From Hirudinaria manillensis (lineage: Eukaryota; Annelida; Clitellata; Hirudinida; Hirudinidae), in NCBI GenBank assembly GCA_034509925.1, contig CM067532.1, positions 3,304,142 through 3,368,141 on the forward strand: a stretch of DNA of 64,000 nt, read 5' to 3'. The translations under genes and the position numbers were made by a program. Shown here piece after piece: positions 24,401 through 37,500 of the stretch. Below the pieces are notes generated by a model. That model searched no databases. It worked only from the letters and a program-made list of their open reading frames with translations, and was not told the origin of the DNA. The first letter of the stretch is position 1. Every line of letters begins with the position of its first letter.

Positions 24401-27400
24401 CGATTATAACGTCTGTGGATGTCACATGTGTACATGTTATAAATATAATTGAGTACCATTAAAGTATTTGTTGCAAGCAACTATTGTCATTATCCGTCTC
24501 CGTCCATATCGTAAAAATGGTTTTCAGAATCTGCAAATACAATTAATAACGACTTTATAAATCAAACTGCAAGGCGTTCGTTATTCCAGGCCTGCCGGCA
24601 GCTGTAACTATTCATTCGATTTGAGGAACTGTAAAAGGAATTCATTTAAAATAAAATAATAAGGACTTTAATTCACAAATAAATTATTTTGTAAATTTGG
24701 GATGGTGTATCAATCCGTTTATTGCTTAAGAGGCTGCCCTCTGCCGAAGACGAAAGAAATTGTTGGCTTCATTGTTTCTGAATAACTTTGGATTGTAACT
24801 AAAGTGTAGTCTAGCTTTTAGACCCCATTACCATCAGAATTAATTTGACAGGTAAAAGTTTTGAGAACATTGAGCGTCTACGTATCTAGAGCAGCGTATT
24901 TTGAAAAGTTCGTAATTGAAAAATGCTATGCTGTTTAAAAGTTGAGAATTTAGGTACCTAACAAAAGGATCTTGTGAAATTTGAAATTTAATTTTGAAAT
25001 TTAAAATTTAAATTATATTATAAATAAAATAAAATACTATGAATCTACGCCGAGCCAAAAAAATTAATTATTTGAGTACTTTTTGCGGCCCGGCAATGCA
25101 ATTGGCAAAAATAATTATCAATAAGATTTTAATAGCTAAACATTAAAACCAGGCAGTAAACTATAATTTTCAATTATGTTCCATATGTAATTTGTAGTTT
25201 TGTAGTGTTTGGGGGGTTCCAACCCTAAATCACCTTGAGGAGCCATTGTATTAAACATTCTATTAAACATCCCCAAACCGCTACAATATGACTGCAGTGG
25301 GTAACTCATCATCATCACCAACGTCATCAATGTTGCCGCGGTAGTTTGTGATTATCAACTCTTTACCACAATTTCCGCATCCTCTACTGAAGATACTCCA
25401 GATTTCCGTTGAATTGATGAAAACTTAAGATATATATAAGCGATGAACGATAGCTGAAAAGAACTTCTATTATGATGGGTAATAAGTGCTTTAAGTTAAC
25501 TTTCTTGAGTTCATATAAATGTTACGAAAACAATTACGCAATACTTTAGACCAAACGATGTTCAGCTTCGTAACATTATTTGTAACAATTGTTCCAATAC
25601 GAAAAGCTCTTTATTTGATGTCAAAACTTTTGAAGGAGTCAATGTCAACGGTAAAACTGTTGAGAACAAACAAGTTGGCCTTTCATGTGTGTTGATTCTG
25701 CACAGCAATTGCACGTTGTTACGTCACAAATTATGGGCTCCGTTCGGCTAGATTTCTTAATAGATTTATAAGTAGATTTTAAATTGGCAGGGAAGAATAG
25801 AAACTTTCTAACACGAGCGAAAAGTAGGTTCTATATAAAAGTCCCATACGTTTACGTGCATTTTCCCCGTGCCTATCAAAAGCAATTCAGTTCTGCCAGT
25901 GCTTGGCCACACCAATAAATACATTGTATAAAATAATAAGAATTCAATTTATCATAGTGGCGTATGTCCGGTGGACTTCAAGGCAACTGAGGGGAGCGAG
26001 GGCGGCTTTTCCTAAAGAGGAAGGTCTATTCCATGTCCCTTGGCCGACGAAATCGATGGATTTAAAATCGCTATAATCGATATAAAATCGCAAGGGTTCG
26101 AAAATGAACGTTTATTTGCTATTCAATCAATCATTGTTAGTGTCTTGTACTGAGGATTGACAAGTTTTTGTTGATAATTATTGACAGTTTTGACACATGA
26201 TGTCTGCGTCACCAGATTCTAAACAATGCAATTTGAATTGAATTAATAACAAAAAAGCCCTAAAAGTTACAAAAACCAAGCCACACAGATAACATTAGCG
26301 CATTTTTATAAAGAATAATTTTAACATTGATAGTCTGTGAAAAAGATGGAATAAATCGTATTACAATAAGTTTTATTTGAAAATATGTCAAAGCAGGCAG
26401 GCAAAAAGAAGAAATGGTTGTCTTAAATGATGCTCTAAAAGATTTCCACCGTGACAGATGATCAGAAGCCAACCACAGGAATAGTCAAGAGAATGTAAAC
26501 GTCATTCAATAAGTCAGGCGTAATAAATTTATTGCGGGATGTTCCATGACGTAATTAATAATTGGAATTGCCAAATTGGTGCAAGATAGTCAAGTAATTG
26601 AAATGTCCAATTAGTCGGAGACTGTAAAAGTGTACAAGTTAACGAGGAAAGTATTTGTCACATTGTAAAGAACAACTGAAAGATGATCTCTTGAGAACAA
26701 AACATAACATTGACGTAAACGAACAAAGAAGATAACGAGACTGAATATGAGCGCGCCATTCTCATGATTCATAAAGCAAACAAACATCCAATTCGCATCG
26801 TTGATGCTGCTGGTCCTACTAGTTGATTCAAGTAGTTGGAAATATTTGCAGATGAGTAAGTGGGTCTTTATAGACTTTATAATTTTATGTGCACGTGTTT
26901 AATAGAGGTTATCACGGATATGTCGCATATGTTTATGATTTTATCGTGAATATAATTTTGAAAGTAAAATTTCGTACATTTTCTGAAACTGGATAACTTT
27001 AAAGTAGGCTTACAATGCATACATTACATTGAAATCGTTTTTTGGGTGTTCAGGTATATGGATGTGTTGAATAGTAAAAAATTCTTACTTGAGTAAATGT
27101 TATATATGAAACGTCAAAAAGTGTGCTTCACCTAACAACTTTACAGACCGGTTTCAAACTGTATTCGTTTAAAATCAGCAATTTCCTTTTATTTGAGTTT
27201 TTTTAATTACTTGGGCTCATATCTTATTACCCTTTAAAACGAGTATTTTTGAAGTAAACTGTAGATGCAGGAACTTATGTAGTACCAATTATAGTTTGAC
27301 TGTTATAAGTACTTACATCTAAAGTATGTGGAATGAATTAATTGTTTTTTCCTACACTTTTCTTCACAATAAATTAATTCAATTTGCTTATATAAATGCT

Positions 27401-27418
27401 TATTATGCAGAATTACAG
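24401..27418. other. intergenic interval between ENPP and Ig genes
   Basis: The ENPP 3' end lies on the left (ATTAAA at 24458). The only gene-like content is the partial ENPP exon at about 25236-25330. The rest is AT-rich with no exon I can support. The right end should contain the promoter and any 5' UTR exon of the Ig gene. A TATTATGCAG acceptor-like site sits just before its ATG. Confidence 0.6.
25236..25330 (+). pseudogene. degenerate copy of ENPP exon 2 and start of its intron
   Basis: The stretch ACATCCCCAAACCGCTAC, then ACTGCAGTGGGTAACTCATC with more CATC triplets, lines up with the end of ENPP exon 2 (CATTCCCCAACCACTATACC, then GCTACAGTGAGTAGCTCATC). The match includes the first bases of the intron and its TCATC repeat. 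The catalytic-Thr region is altered and the frame is not open. The match extends into intron sequence, so it is a DNA-level duplication of the unit-1 exon, not a retrocopy. No neighbouring ENPP exons are seen around it. Similarity was judged by eye. Confidence 0.5.
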
Positions 27419-29895
27419 ATGAATCAAAAAAAGTATCTCAACAGCATTTTTCTTGGTCAGTATATTTGATGGTACAATAGTGGCTTAAAATGTGACTAAT
27501 CAAAAATTGAAATAATAAGATCTTTTATCTTTTAATATTTTTAAGCTCTTTAAATCTAAATTGTTGTAGCTGTCTTTTGTGCTTTACTGAGCATTGATTG
27601 CTGTCTGTGTAACAAAGTGGAGTCACCTCTTGGATCCAAAGCTGTGCTCAAATGTCGAGTTGATGGCATCCCTTTAGATTCTTCAACTATGGTATACCTT
27701 CGTCTTAACTTCTACAGTTACTTTTTTTTATTTAAAATTATTCATTGATGCAGCCATAACATGTTTTTTTAACAAAAGGTGGTTTGGGAGAATTCGAGAG
27801 GAGAAGTTCTGTCTTACAACACTAATCTAATGACTGGGGATTCAAGGTTTTCAGTTGTGAAACCATACCACACTGAATTCAACCTACACATTAACAATAT
27901 TAAGATGTCAGACAAAGGAAAATATACTTGCAAGGCACTAAAAAATACAGTACAATTCTCCAGCATCCAAGTTGAGCTAAATGTCTTGGGTATGCCTTTA
28001 ATTTTTTAATGATTTTAAGTTTTCATTTTTGTGAAACTTGGCTAATTAATTAACTCATAACTAACAGCTAATTAATTGTTCACCATTTCAGAATTAACTA
28101 AATCTACTTAATGTTCCTCAAAGTAATGACTTTATTCCAGTTCCACCAAAGGCAAGAAGCCCACACAATAAAAATATTTCTGTGGCTGAAGGGAAAGAAG
28201 TGACCCTTGAATGCCATGGCGAAGGCATCCCAGAACCAAAATTGGATTGGAGGTACCACGGGAAAGATTCTTCAGTGGAGGAAGGTTGGTGGTTGTCATT
28301 TGCAATTGCAAATGCAAAAGTATGCTCCATTAACAACCAATTTTTCAGCAATCAAAATGGATGATCCAACAAGATACGTGATCAAAAACATAACTTTGAA
28401 ACAGTCGGGGCATTATGAATGCCAAGCCAATAACAACGTTCCACCCATTTCGAGTGTTCACTATTTCATTGAAGTGCTTTGTAGGTATTAAATTTATGTT
28501 GATCTGTGGCCAATTGCTAATAGTAGTAAACGATGTAGCTGCACCTAGAATCCATGTTCCATACCTGAGGGTCGTGCAAAAAGTGGGCAGCTACATCTTT
28601 TTACAGTGCATCGTTACCTGGAATCCCGAGGGAGAATTCTACTGGGAACACGAAGGTCGGAGAATCGCGGATCCGCATTCCGTGTCAGACAAGTACAAAC
28701 ATTCCATGCAAAAGATTGGCCATTCCTGGAGTGCAGGACTCTTTGTGTTCCAATTCGACACTTCCGACGGAGGTCGCTATAGATGTCACGGAAGAAACGA
28801 CTACGGAACCAAACATGGTTCAATAGAAGTTGCAGGTAGACATTATTGACGTACAATGATAAAATGCAAGCAAAATTTATTTTAAGTTGTGGATGTTTTT
28901 TAAAAGCCTATGAAGCATCTGATGAGGTGGACGGACCAGACATGCCAGAAAGGATTACTGCCAGTCCTGGGAGTGATGTGATCATCTATTGTGAGGCTGG
29001 AAATGTTAAGCCTTCCTGGTCAAAGTGAGCTTGAATTTTAGTCCTTCAAGACAATATGAGGCTCGACCAGGATGCAAAGATAATTGCGAATTAATTGTGC
29101 TCCTTTCGTATGTTGTCTCATCACAAGAGAGTAATTTTAGAGATGTTTTCAGGCACACGATACCCATGGCAGACTATGAAAGCATACCGCTTGCTCCATC
29201 TGGAAAAACAGAAGGGTCCACAAAGTACCAACTCATTAAGGTGACAAATTTAAAAATCCTCTCAGTGAACAGACTTGACCAGGGATATTACATGTGCCAT
29301 GGCAAATACAACAAAACCTTTTATCTGTCCATAGCTGGTTGGTTTTTGGAATTGACAAGCTAAATTGGTTAAACAATTATGATGATTGATGTGAATAATA
29401 TGGATCTCTGTGAATAACTGCTATGAATTATGGGCAACATTTGAAGATTATAGCTAAAATTTTATGAGAGTGGCTCAAGGCTTGAGTATATAAAAGTGTA
29501 ACTGCATCAAGCCAATTATCATAGCAAGTCCTGACTAGCTAGTTATTCAACTGCTACTAGTCTAATTATTATTGACATCTCTTGTAATTATCGTATCTTT
29601 GTTGAAGCAGATTTGGAAGCATCGACATCGTGTGCTCAAGGTGGAGTCAGTTTAACAGTTGCTGTGGTCATTGTGGCCCTTGTGGCCTTTGTGCTCTGTT
29701 TAATATTTGTTATGGTGTTGGTGATCATGAGACGAAGGTACAAAAGAAGATTCAACACAAGCGGAGAGTCGATTTTGTAAGTTTGAAATTCTATGCTAAT
29801 GTCATGTGATTTAAATGTACTCGTGAGAAGTTGTTGATCGTTTTTTGTTATTTGTCAGGACGGGCAAGCATTCCTTAGTTGGTCACAAACTCTGA
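27419..29895 (+). CDS. single-pass membrane protein with four immunoglobulin domains
   Basis: Reconstructed from ten exons: 27419-27455, 27570-27691, 27779-27989, 28141-28284, 28349-28480, 28539-28835, 28907-29024, 29153-29337, 29611-29776, 29859-29895 (1449 bases, 482 residues). Residues 1 to about 26 are a signal peptide (YLNSIFLAVFCALLSID). Four Ig domains follow, with Cys pairs C41-C104, C148-C196, C239-C298 and C343-C402 and core Trp at 56, 160, 251 and 352. Domains 1, 2 and 4 are each split by an intron, and domain 3 is one exon. The transmembrane helix is about 427-455, followed by Arg/Lys and a 27-residue tail ending GHKL. Without the last splice (donor GTAAGT at 29777) the frame stops at once, giving a tail 11 residues shorter. 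It is likely an adhesion or recognition receptor at the cell surface. I cannot assign it to a named family. Confidence 0.85.
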
Positions 29896-30606
29896 CATTC
29901 CTGCCCTCTCTTCATTCATGCCCTCTCCTTTGTTATTGAATATGAGTTCTATTGATAACTGATTGACAACTTAAAGACAGCCTCTTTAATATGTATGTCT
30001 TGTAAAAGGAATGATCCTGGTGTATCAGTATTCAACAACGATTTAGGATTTTGTTTTTGCCCTTAAATATGTGATATTTGCTATTTTATAAACGTTTTGT
30101 TTCTCGGAAATTGTTTCGATTGTTCAAAGGGTTTCGTACTCGTCTTGGATGTGCTTTTGTAATTATTTTAACGAGACGACGGAATGTGAAAGCATCTCAA
30201 TCGATGGTTACCACTTTTCATAGGCGATTTTATCTCGCGATAGTAATCCCGGTGAGATATCGATCGACCAGGACATTCAATTTAGCATGAAAGCTACTTT
30301 TAACTTCTCAATGACAAACTCGAAACATCACAGTTGCAAATAAGATATTAAATACAATCAAATACGAACGTTATGCATCGTCTTCCGTCATTGAATTCTT
30401 TCCGACCTCGGCTATAATCCGATAAGTCGGAGGAAAAGATCGATTCTAAATCATGCGGGATGTACAGGATGGGCGGTGCCTCGCTCGGGAAAATTGATCT
30501 GGCAATTTTGCAACCACTACGATAAATTTTTATTGTTCCGAGTTTCACTAACCGTGACTAATAACAATGAAAAGATCTATCTCTAGCACTTTCCGTGTTC
30601 TAACGT
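29896..30606. other. convergent 3' interval
   Basis: Lies between the stop of the Ig gene on + and the stop of the alpha-type receptor gene on -. It must hold both 3' UTRs. No coding signal is seen. Confidence 0.6.
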
Positions 30607-33054
30607 TTACGGCGCGTCATCTCTCTTGAGTGGTATTTCGGTGTGTTCGGTACTTTCATAGTACATGAAGCACATAATGTAGACGGTCACAGTTGAGACA
30701 ATGACAGTGATGATGTACAAAATGAAGAAAACTCGATCAATTACGAGAGCAACAAGACGCCACTCCATGGCGTTTTTCTCCTTCGTATCTCTCACTTGGA
30801 GTCTGTTCATGAAGTTTCGCAAGACTTTCTTCACCTCTTTCACCTCAGACTCGATGCTGCTTTGGTAGCTGGTCACAATGGGAGGTGGGTGGATGGGTAT
30901 CATGGGTGGCTGGTTTTGTTCGTCGGTGTTCGAGCTGGACATGATGCAAAGCGAGGGAAGAGGGTGGTTCACTATGGGACTGTCTGGTCGCCCAATGACT
31001 AGGATGGAGGTTTCAATTATTAAAATGCCTAGCAAATCATCACTCACTTTATCAACATCGCTGCACTAACGCTAATGAATAATACAAAATAATTTGGAAA
31101 TATTGAAATTCATCGAGATACGAAGAAAAATGAGTAACCTTGCTGGGTGCTGCAGTTCACGGGTGAGGGTGGTTCCCATTTGTTATAGGGAAGTACTGGA
31201 GACTTTATGGTCTTTTCGTGATGACTTTTTCTTCCATCGGTTGTTCCGTCGATGACGTGGGTCACGTGATGCGTAACATGGTTTCTCCTCGGCTTCTTGA
31301 CGATATTCTTGCGCTGCTCCATGCAAAGGATGCGAGACAATCCTTCGATGGCCACCTGCCGAAGGAAATTATCTTTTGCAGGACCGCTCCTATACCAGTC
31401 GTAAATTTTACTTAATCTCAGACGTTACCTAGCAACGCGATCGTAAACGCTCGTAAAGATGCAAGGAACATCGGAGGCAAGTATCAATCGACGAAAGAAA
31501 TTTAAATTCCTCCGACCTTTTTTAGCCACTTGGGAACTTTGTTTCTCTTGTCATCCCTCTTGTGAAGGTTGATAACAGCCACGGAGATGAATGACGAGAG
31601 CGTGATCAGAACCATGTTCAGACAAAAGTAGGCTCCTTTAATGTTCGACGGAGAATAAATTTTATTTAAAATTTTACGGTCAGGTTTTGGGGATTAATTT
31701 TTTTAAGGAGAGGACTAAATGGATGAGCTACCTATGAGAGGTATGGACTTGGAGGCTGGCGTGGATACAGACAGAATTTTCAGGAGAAGGAAGAATGCCA
31801 GGAAGAGGTTTAATCCTAAAATGTGAAGTTTTATTTGAAAAAATAGAACTGTCATTTGAGGGTCACAAATCATTTAAGCGTGGGGCAATCGGTTCAAACT
31901 GAGATAAATTGATCGTATTCAGGGATTTAGGGGCTTGCCAACACTAAGCTTTTGAGGCTTCTGAATGAATCACTTCTCTTTTGTTTTTACTGAAAATTGC
32001 ACTAAAGTTTTTATTTATCTGAGATTTCTAAAAAAACATTTCAAAAGATTTTACATTAAGTCATGAACATATTCACAATACCGAGCAGCATTTTGGCGGG
32101 TGTTTCCGGTGGGAGCCAGAAGGAAACGAGAGTGAGTACAGAGAGAAGAACGCAGGGTATGATGAGGTTGAAAATGTGGGAGAAAGGGATCCTCTTCATG
32201 ATAATCGAGAATGTCAGATCGTAATAGGGCTGGATGCAACACGTGTAAACCTTCTTGTTTTTCCGACCAGGGTGACTCAATATTTTCCATTCGTTGCTTT
32301 CCAAATAATCCGTCAAATCGATCTGCAATGTTTACGGTTGGCACTAAAAACGGCAAAATCAGAGTTAACAGTTGCGTAACGATGCCAATAAAGGCGCTGT
32401 CAAACAAAATAAAGATGAATCACCAGTCCGTTGGAGCCCTCTGGCAAGTTCAAATCGAGCTCAAAACCATCGTAAGTCCAAGATCCGAACTTGAGGTGAC
32501 ATTTCTGGATGTCGAATGGAAAGTAGACGATGTCGATGGAACACGTGGACTTGAAAATGGCAGCCGGAAGCCACAAGACCTCCCCGTTGTGCTGGACAAC
32601 CGCCATTGCTTCTCTATGCTCCTTGAGTCTTTCGTCTGCGCTGTTTGTGCAAAACTTTGCATGTATTTGCATCTTAATCCATGTGTACAGGATGTTATTT
32701 AAAATAAGGAATAAAAGTAATTATCAGTAATATATTTATAATCGAATATAAACTTTTAGAATAAATATTAGAATATAGATAAAAATAGAATAAACTGTAT
32801 GCACTATAAATTTATCTCAACATGGCTCTCGACTGAAAACAATTTCTAAACGACATGATATAATGAACATAATGAATATAACGAATGAAGAAATAGAGAA
32901 TGAATGAATGAATGAAAGAAAGAATGAATGAATGGAATCCTCACAAGTTGTACAAAACAATGTCAGGTTTCCAGATCTTGGTGACAGGAACTCGTACTTT
33001 GGTGAGTTCTCCATAATCCTCGGGTTTCCATTTGAGCATGACGTCATTCCAGCT
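30607..33054 (-). CDS. nicotinic-type Cys-loop receptor, alpha-type, predicted anion-selective (5' exons missing)
   Basis: Seven exons in frame: 33054-32945, 32640-32424, 32322-32082, 31815-31732, 31635-31517, 31355-31139, 30998-30607 (1380 bases, 460 codons with stop). Shown: loop [10 protein letters not shown], Cys-loop [15 protein letters not shown] (two Cys 13 apart), loop [11 protein letters not shown], loop [14 protein letters not shown] with vicinal Cys (alpha mark), TM1 to TM4, and a final [13 protein letters not shown] helix. The TM2 entry reads [11 protein letters not shown] where cation receptors read PSDSGEKxxLG, so -2' is Pro and -1' Ala, as in anion channels. Position 9' is Leu. 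The exon coding the N-terminal strand and loop D Trp, present in the neighbour, is not found upstream. A possible signal-peptide exon sits at 33454-33409. Either the gene is broken, or it borrows 5' exons from the upstream gene (see findings). It would act in the membrane as one subunit of a pentameric ligand-gated channel. Confidence 0.82.
32886..32936. repeat. (GAAT)n microsatellite in receptor intron
   Basis: GAATGAATGAATGAAAGAAA-type tetranucleotides directly beyond the donor of the [14 protein letters not shown] exon (minus strand). Confidence 0.85.
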
Positions 33055-33408
33055 CTAAAATAAAACAAATAAATTATCAATTTAATAATTCACGTTTACC
33101 CAGAACGTGTATAAGTTATGTTGCTTAAGGGTAGTCTCTAGCATTTATATTTATACAGCTCTTTCATTTCAAAAAACATTTAAAAATACAAATATTTCTG
33201 TTGAAAGAAGAGCTTAAAATATTTCAGGCAAGTTATTTAAAATTTAAAGCAAAGTATTAAACACTTAAACACTGTAGAGTGACAATCGGCCAAATTTGCG
33301 CAAATTGCCGAAAATGTTTATCGAACGTTATATATTTTTTTATTATTATTAAACTTATTCCACAATTTCAGCAGCGGCGCTAAATATCGAGAGACATTCA
33401 GAGTTTAC

Positions 33409-33454
33409 CTTTCGCTAAAAACAGAAACACGAACGAGAAAATGAATGAACGCAT
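33409..33454 (-). other. candidate signal-peptide exon of the alpha-type receptor
   Basis: ATG at 33454, then a strongly hydrophobic 15-codon stretch (MRSFIFSFVFLFLAK) ending at a GTAAAC donor in phase 1. That is the phase expected before the missing loop D exon, which starts in phase 1 in the neighbour. It cannot splice in frame straight to 33054, which starts in phase 0. The intervening 350 bases hold no exon. It may be a relic of the intact gene or a chance hydrophobic frame. Confidence 0.35.
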
Positions 33455-34593
33455 CTGGAAAAGTCGGGTTTAATAGACTGACAACACAAATGAACAATTT
33501 CAAAAATTAGTAAATTTATTAACGATGACGTCATCACGGAATACTTGATCTTCTCGACGTGACGTCAGTTTAACTTCATGATTTGTTCATCCATTTCACG
33601 GATGATCGGATCGGGATCTTGGGAGCTGATCGGACAGGGTATCATTCTTCGGTATCGCCTTTAGGTATCACCATCGTTGGATATCATCATTCGTGTCCTT
33701 CATGTGCTAAATGTTTCCGGACACATTTCATGCGGATTCGCGGAGGTTTTTTTGACTGAAAATGATTTCTAGGTTCTAAGGATAGGGAGCACAGAGTTTT
33801 ATGCTCGTTGCATCATCGTCGTCGTCATCATCATCATAACTTGGTGACGTTCAGTCAGATGCAGAGGAGTGATGCCTCTTTCAACACAAGGTCACATCCA
33901 AAAGTAAATTGTTAGAAAATAAAATCTCAACCAAGTGATTGAAGATTGACACCATTGATTGAACGCCCAACCTGGGTGGTTTCCAGAACACTGGATTCCT
34001 AGCGTAATAATAATAATGATAATAATAATATAAATAATAATAATAATAATAATAGTAATAATTAATAATAATAATAGTAATAATTAATAATAATAATAAT
34101 AGTATTAATTAATAATAATAATAATAATAAATAATGAATAATAATAATAATTAATAATTATTATAAATAATAATAATAATAATAATTATTATTATTATAA
34201 ATAATAATAATAATAATAATTATTATTATTATAAATAATAATAATAATAATAATAATTATTATTATTATTATTATTATTGTTGTTGGATATCAGATGGAG
34301 GATGTCAGTATAAAAAGTTGATCAGGCTCGTGGTGTGCAAAGATGGCAGGATAAACATCGGCTCTGACTCGAGAAATCTCATTAAATTCACTTGTGACGT
34401 CACCGAACGAGGGGTAATTGCATCAACAAACACTTGACGCGTGTCATCTCGAGCGTGTCATTCGGGACTTGGAACGTCGAGAAGACATCGACTTGTCGCT
34501 TGAAAGGGCACCAAGATTATTAACAGGTCTACATACTCACTGAAAATGACTACAAATATATCTCGTATTTATCTAGAACAGGACTCCGTTCGG
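33455..34593. other. spacer between the two receptor genes
   Basis: Contains the self-complementary repeat (34009-34280), and its right end should hold the 3' UTR of the non-alpha gene. I searched it on the minus strand for an exon like the loop D exon of the neighbour (an NVW near a donor) and found none. Confidence 0.6.
34009..34280. repeat. self-complementary AAT/ATT compound repeat
   Basis: Alternating (AAT)n and (ATT)n blocks. The last part has three rounds of (AAT)6-7 directly followed by (ATT)4-8, so each round can fold into a perfect AT hairpin. It lies between the two receptor genes, close behind the 3' end of the non-alpha gene. Confidence 0.9.
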
Positions 34594-37500
34594 TCATAGG
34601 TGGCTCGTGACAGGAGATTCGGTCGTCGGACCGACCGTGGCATTGGAAATTCTCGGGAAATCGGCCACTTCCCTGGGGAAGATGGTGCAGAGAGAGACGA
34701 TGATCGTTCCGATGTAAGCGTAAAAAAAGATTCGGTCCAAAACCCTGGCCACGAGACGCCACTCCTTGGCATGTTTGGCGCTAGCGTCTTTGTTCTCGAG
34801 CCGTGTGATGTAAGCCTTCAGCATCTTGCGAATCTCTTTGACGTCGTTCTCTAAGGCAGGACTGCAGCCCACCATGTAGACCGGGTTCTGAGTCTCGACG
34901 GTTGGCTGGTGTTGTTGCTGGTAGTAAGTCTGTTGCTGCGGTTGCTGCTGTTGTTGTTGCTGGTAGTGTTGCGGGTGCAAAAATGGCGCCTGGTCGCCTG
35001 ACGTCTGCTGAGGAAACATGGAAACCTGACAGGTGCCCCGAATTATTCCGACGGAACCTTCGTCTGCCGATGAGGGTTTGAACATGCTTCTCCTGCCCTC
35101 TGTCGGTCTCAGAGTGGAAGCCGACTGCGGCTGGTGGAGGTACGCCGTTCTACCCTGAGACTGTTCGTCTTTGCCCTTGCTGTTGCTTCTCTGTTGATTC
35201 GTTTTCTGCGCTTCTTTATCCAAGAACTCGGACATGCAAAGTACTCTCGCCATGCCGTCGATGGCGATCTAAAATAAATACCCGGTATTAGTGTCAAGTC
35301 ACGATACAACGGCACCTCGAATGACAGAACGTCCTTTTAAGAAAAAAAAAGTTGAAAATGAAAAAAAAAATCTTTACTAGGAATAAAAGGCTTCTTAATG
35401 AATGGCTGTTATTATGAGTGAAATGCCCACCCTTTTGAGCCAATTAGGAACTTTATTCTTTCTATCTCCTCTCACGTGATTTTGAATGATGATGACAGCT
35501 AGGAAGGTGGAGAGCGTGATGAGGATCATGTTCGCGCAGAAGTAAGCGCCTGAAAATGAAGGTAACTCTTTGGATGGACATGGTAATGTTATAGTCTTGC
35601 AGTCAATTATTGTGTATAGAAGCTTAAAATAAAATCCTCATAAAAATAACAAGTTGTTTAGCATCACGAATAAATATCTAAAGCATTATTAAAACACATT
35701 AATGAAAAATCGTTTAACCAATCAAAGGGATGGAGGATGCGGCCGGTGGGGTGCTGTCTGCCAGAAGAAGGAGCAACACGAAGAAAGCCACGAAGACACT
35801 CATCCCTGGTTTAATAATTCACGATTGCCATCAATTTACATCTCTAGGTAATTTTAGTTTTAGTAATTTAATAATGCCAACAGAATTCTAAAACATGTAA
35901 ATGAATTAACAATTGTTTGAAAAGTAAAACCGATGTGTGTTCGTGTGCATCGTCATATCGCACAGGTCGGTGCTTCAATAATCGTGAGCCGCGAAAGTTA
36001 AGTTGAAGGTTTTGATTGCTGTAAACGAAGTCTAGAACCGCTTTAATGGGGCACAAATCAAGCAGCTTTGGAACAGCAATTGGGTATTACGACCCGGACG
36101 TGATGACTGCCAATGATGTGGAAGATAATGGGCATTGAAAAGGCCCGATCCAAAAATAACCAACCTATCATCACTTTGGCAGGTGATTCTGGAGGCAGCC
36201 AGAATATGACGAGGGTGAGGAAGGAGAGGAGGACGCAGGGCAGGACCAGGATGTAATTATAGGTGACGGCCACTCTCTTGATGACCACGTAGAAAGTCAG
36301 ATCGGGGTACGGCTCGTCGAGACCGTAGTAATAAATCGTGTGCTTCACAGCTGGATATTCGAGAAGCTCCCACTCGTTGCTCCGGACATAGTCGGAGATG
36401 TCGAACTGATCTCTATGATCGAGGAAGTTCACGTCCAGCTTGAAACCGTCATAAGTCCAGGAACCGAACTTCATCGAACATTTCTGAATGTCGAACGGGA
36501 AGTTGGTGATGTCGATGTTGCAAGTGCTCTTGAAGATGGCTTGAGGAAGCCAGCGAACTTCGCCGGTACTCTCGACCAGTACCAAAGCATCTCTGTGCTC
36601 TTTCAGCCTCGTGTCGGCGCTACAGAGATGGACGTTTACACATTGAAATGTCACTTTTAAACGCAAACGCTTATTCGGCGTCGTTCGGACAAAACGTTCC
36701 GGCATTTGAGGCGCCATAAAAGTTTCATAAAATGACGATGTGCATGGGCGGAGAAACAACATTTATGGCTGGTAATAGGATAACTTTATTCTGGACATTA
36801 ATAAATGTTTCAGGGGCCAAAGCTGCCGGCAAGAAATTGCACTTGACGGAAGACGATAAAATTGACACTCACTAGTTGTACAGCACAATGTCCGGAGTCC
36901 AGATTTTCGAGGAGGGTACCCTGACGAGATTAATGCTTCCGTAATCTTCTGGTTTCCAACGGAGCAGCAAATCCACCCAAGCCTGTGGTAAAAAGATTAA
37001 AAATTGACTTTTACTGCCTCCTAAAGAAGCGATTTAATCGCAGTTGCAAGACCTCCGATTTTTTAATTTGTACAATTCATTTTGAGAATTAGCTCAACTC
37101 TATTCTCTAAAAACAAGTTTAAAATTATTTCCACGATTTAATCGCAAATTCTTTATGCAACTATTATGAACGATTTTAAAATTTTATCCTGACAAAGCAT
37201 TAATCTTACAAAAAAAATATTTAATGATTTCCTTAGAAGAATTTGATTAAAAAATTTAAAAGCAGAAATAAAAACCAGTCCATTTGGGACCGCTTATTTT
37301 TGCTTGGATGTTGCGACTTTGTTGGGATTTTCAGTCGAACTTAGATTTGGGGATTAATTGCTGAAATCATTTCGTTTTCAGTACACGAAGGCATTAATAT
37401 TTACAGCTAAAGCTTTTTATTAGAACGAATTTGGTCTTTAATTGGAAACTCGTGCTCGAGTTTAATTAAGGCCGAGTTCAATATGGTGGACTTTGTTTTG

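Noticed and set aside
34594-34860. Plus-strand open frames over the receptor 3' exon
   Set aside because: Antisense shadows of the TM4 exon.
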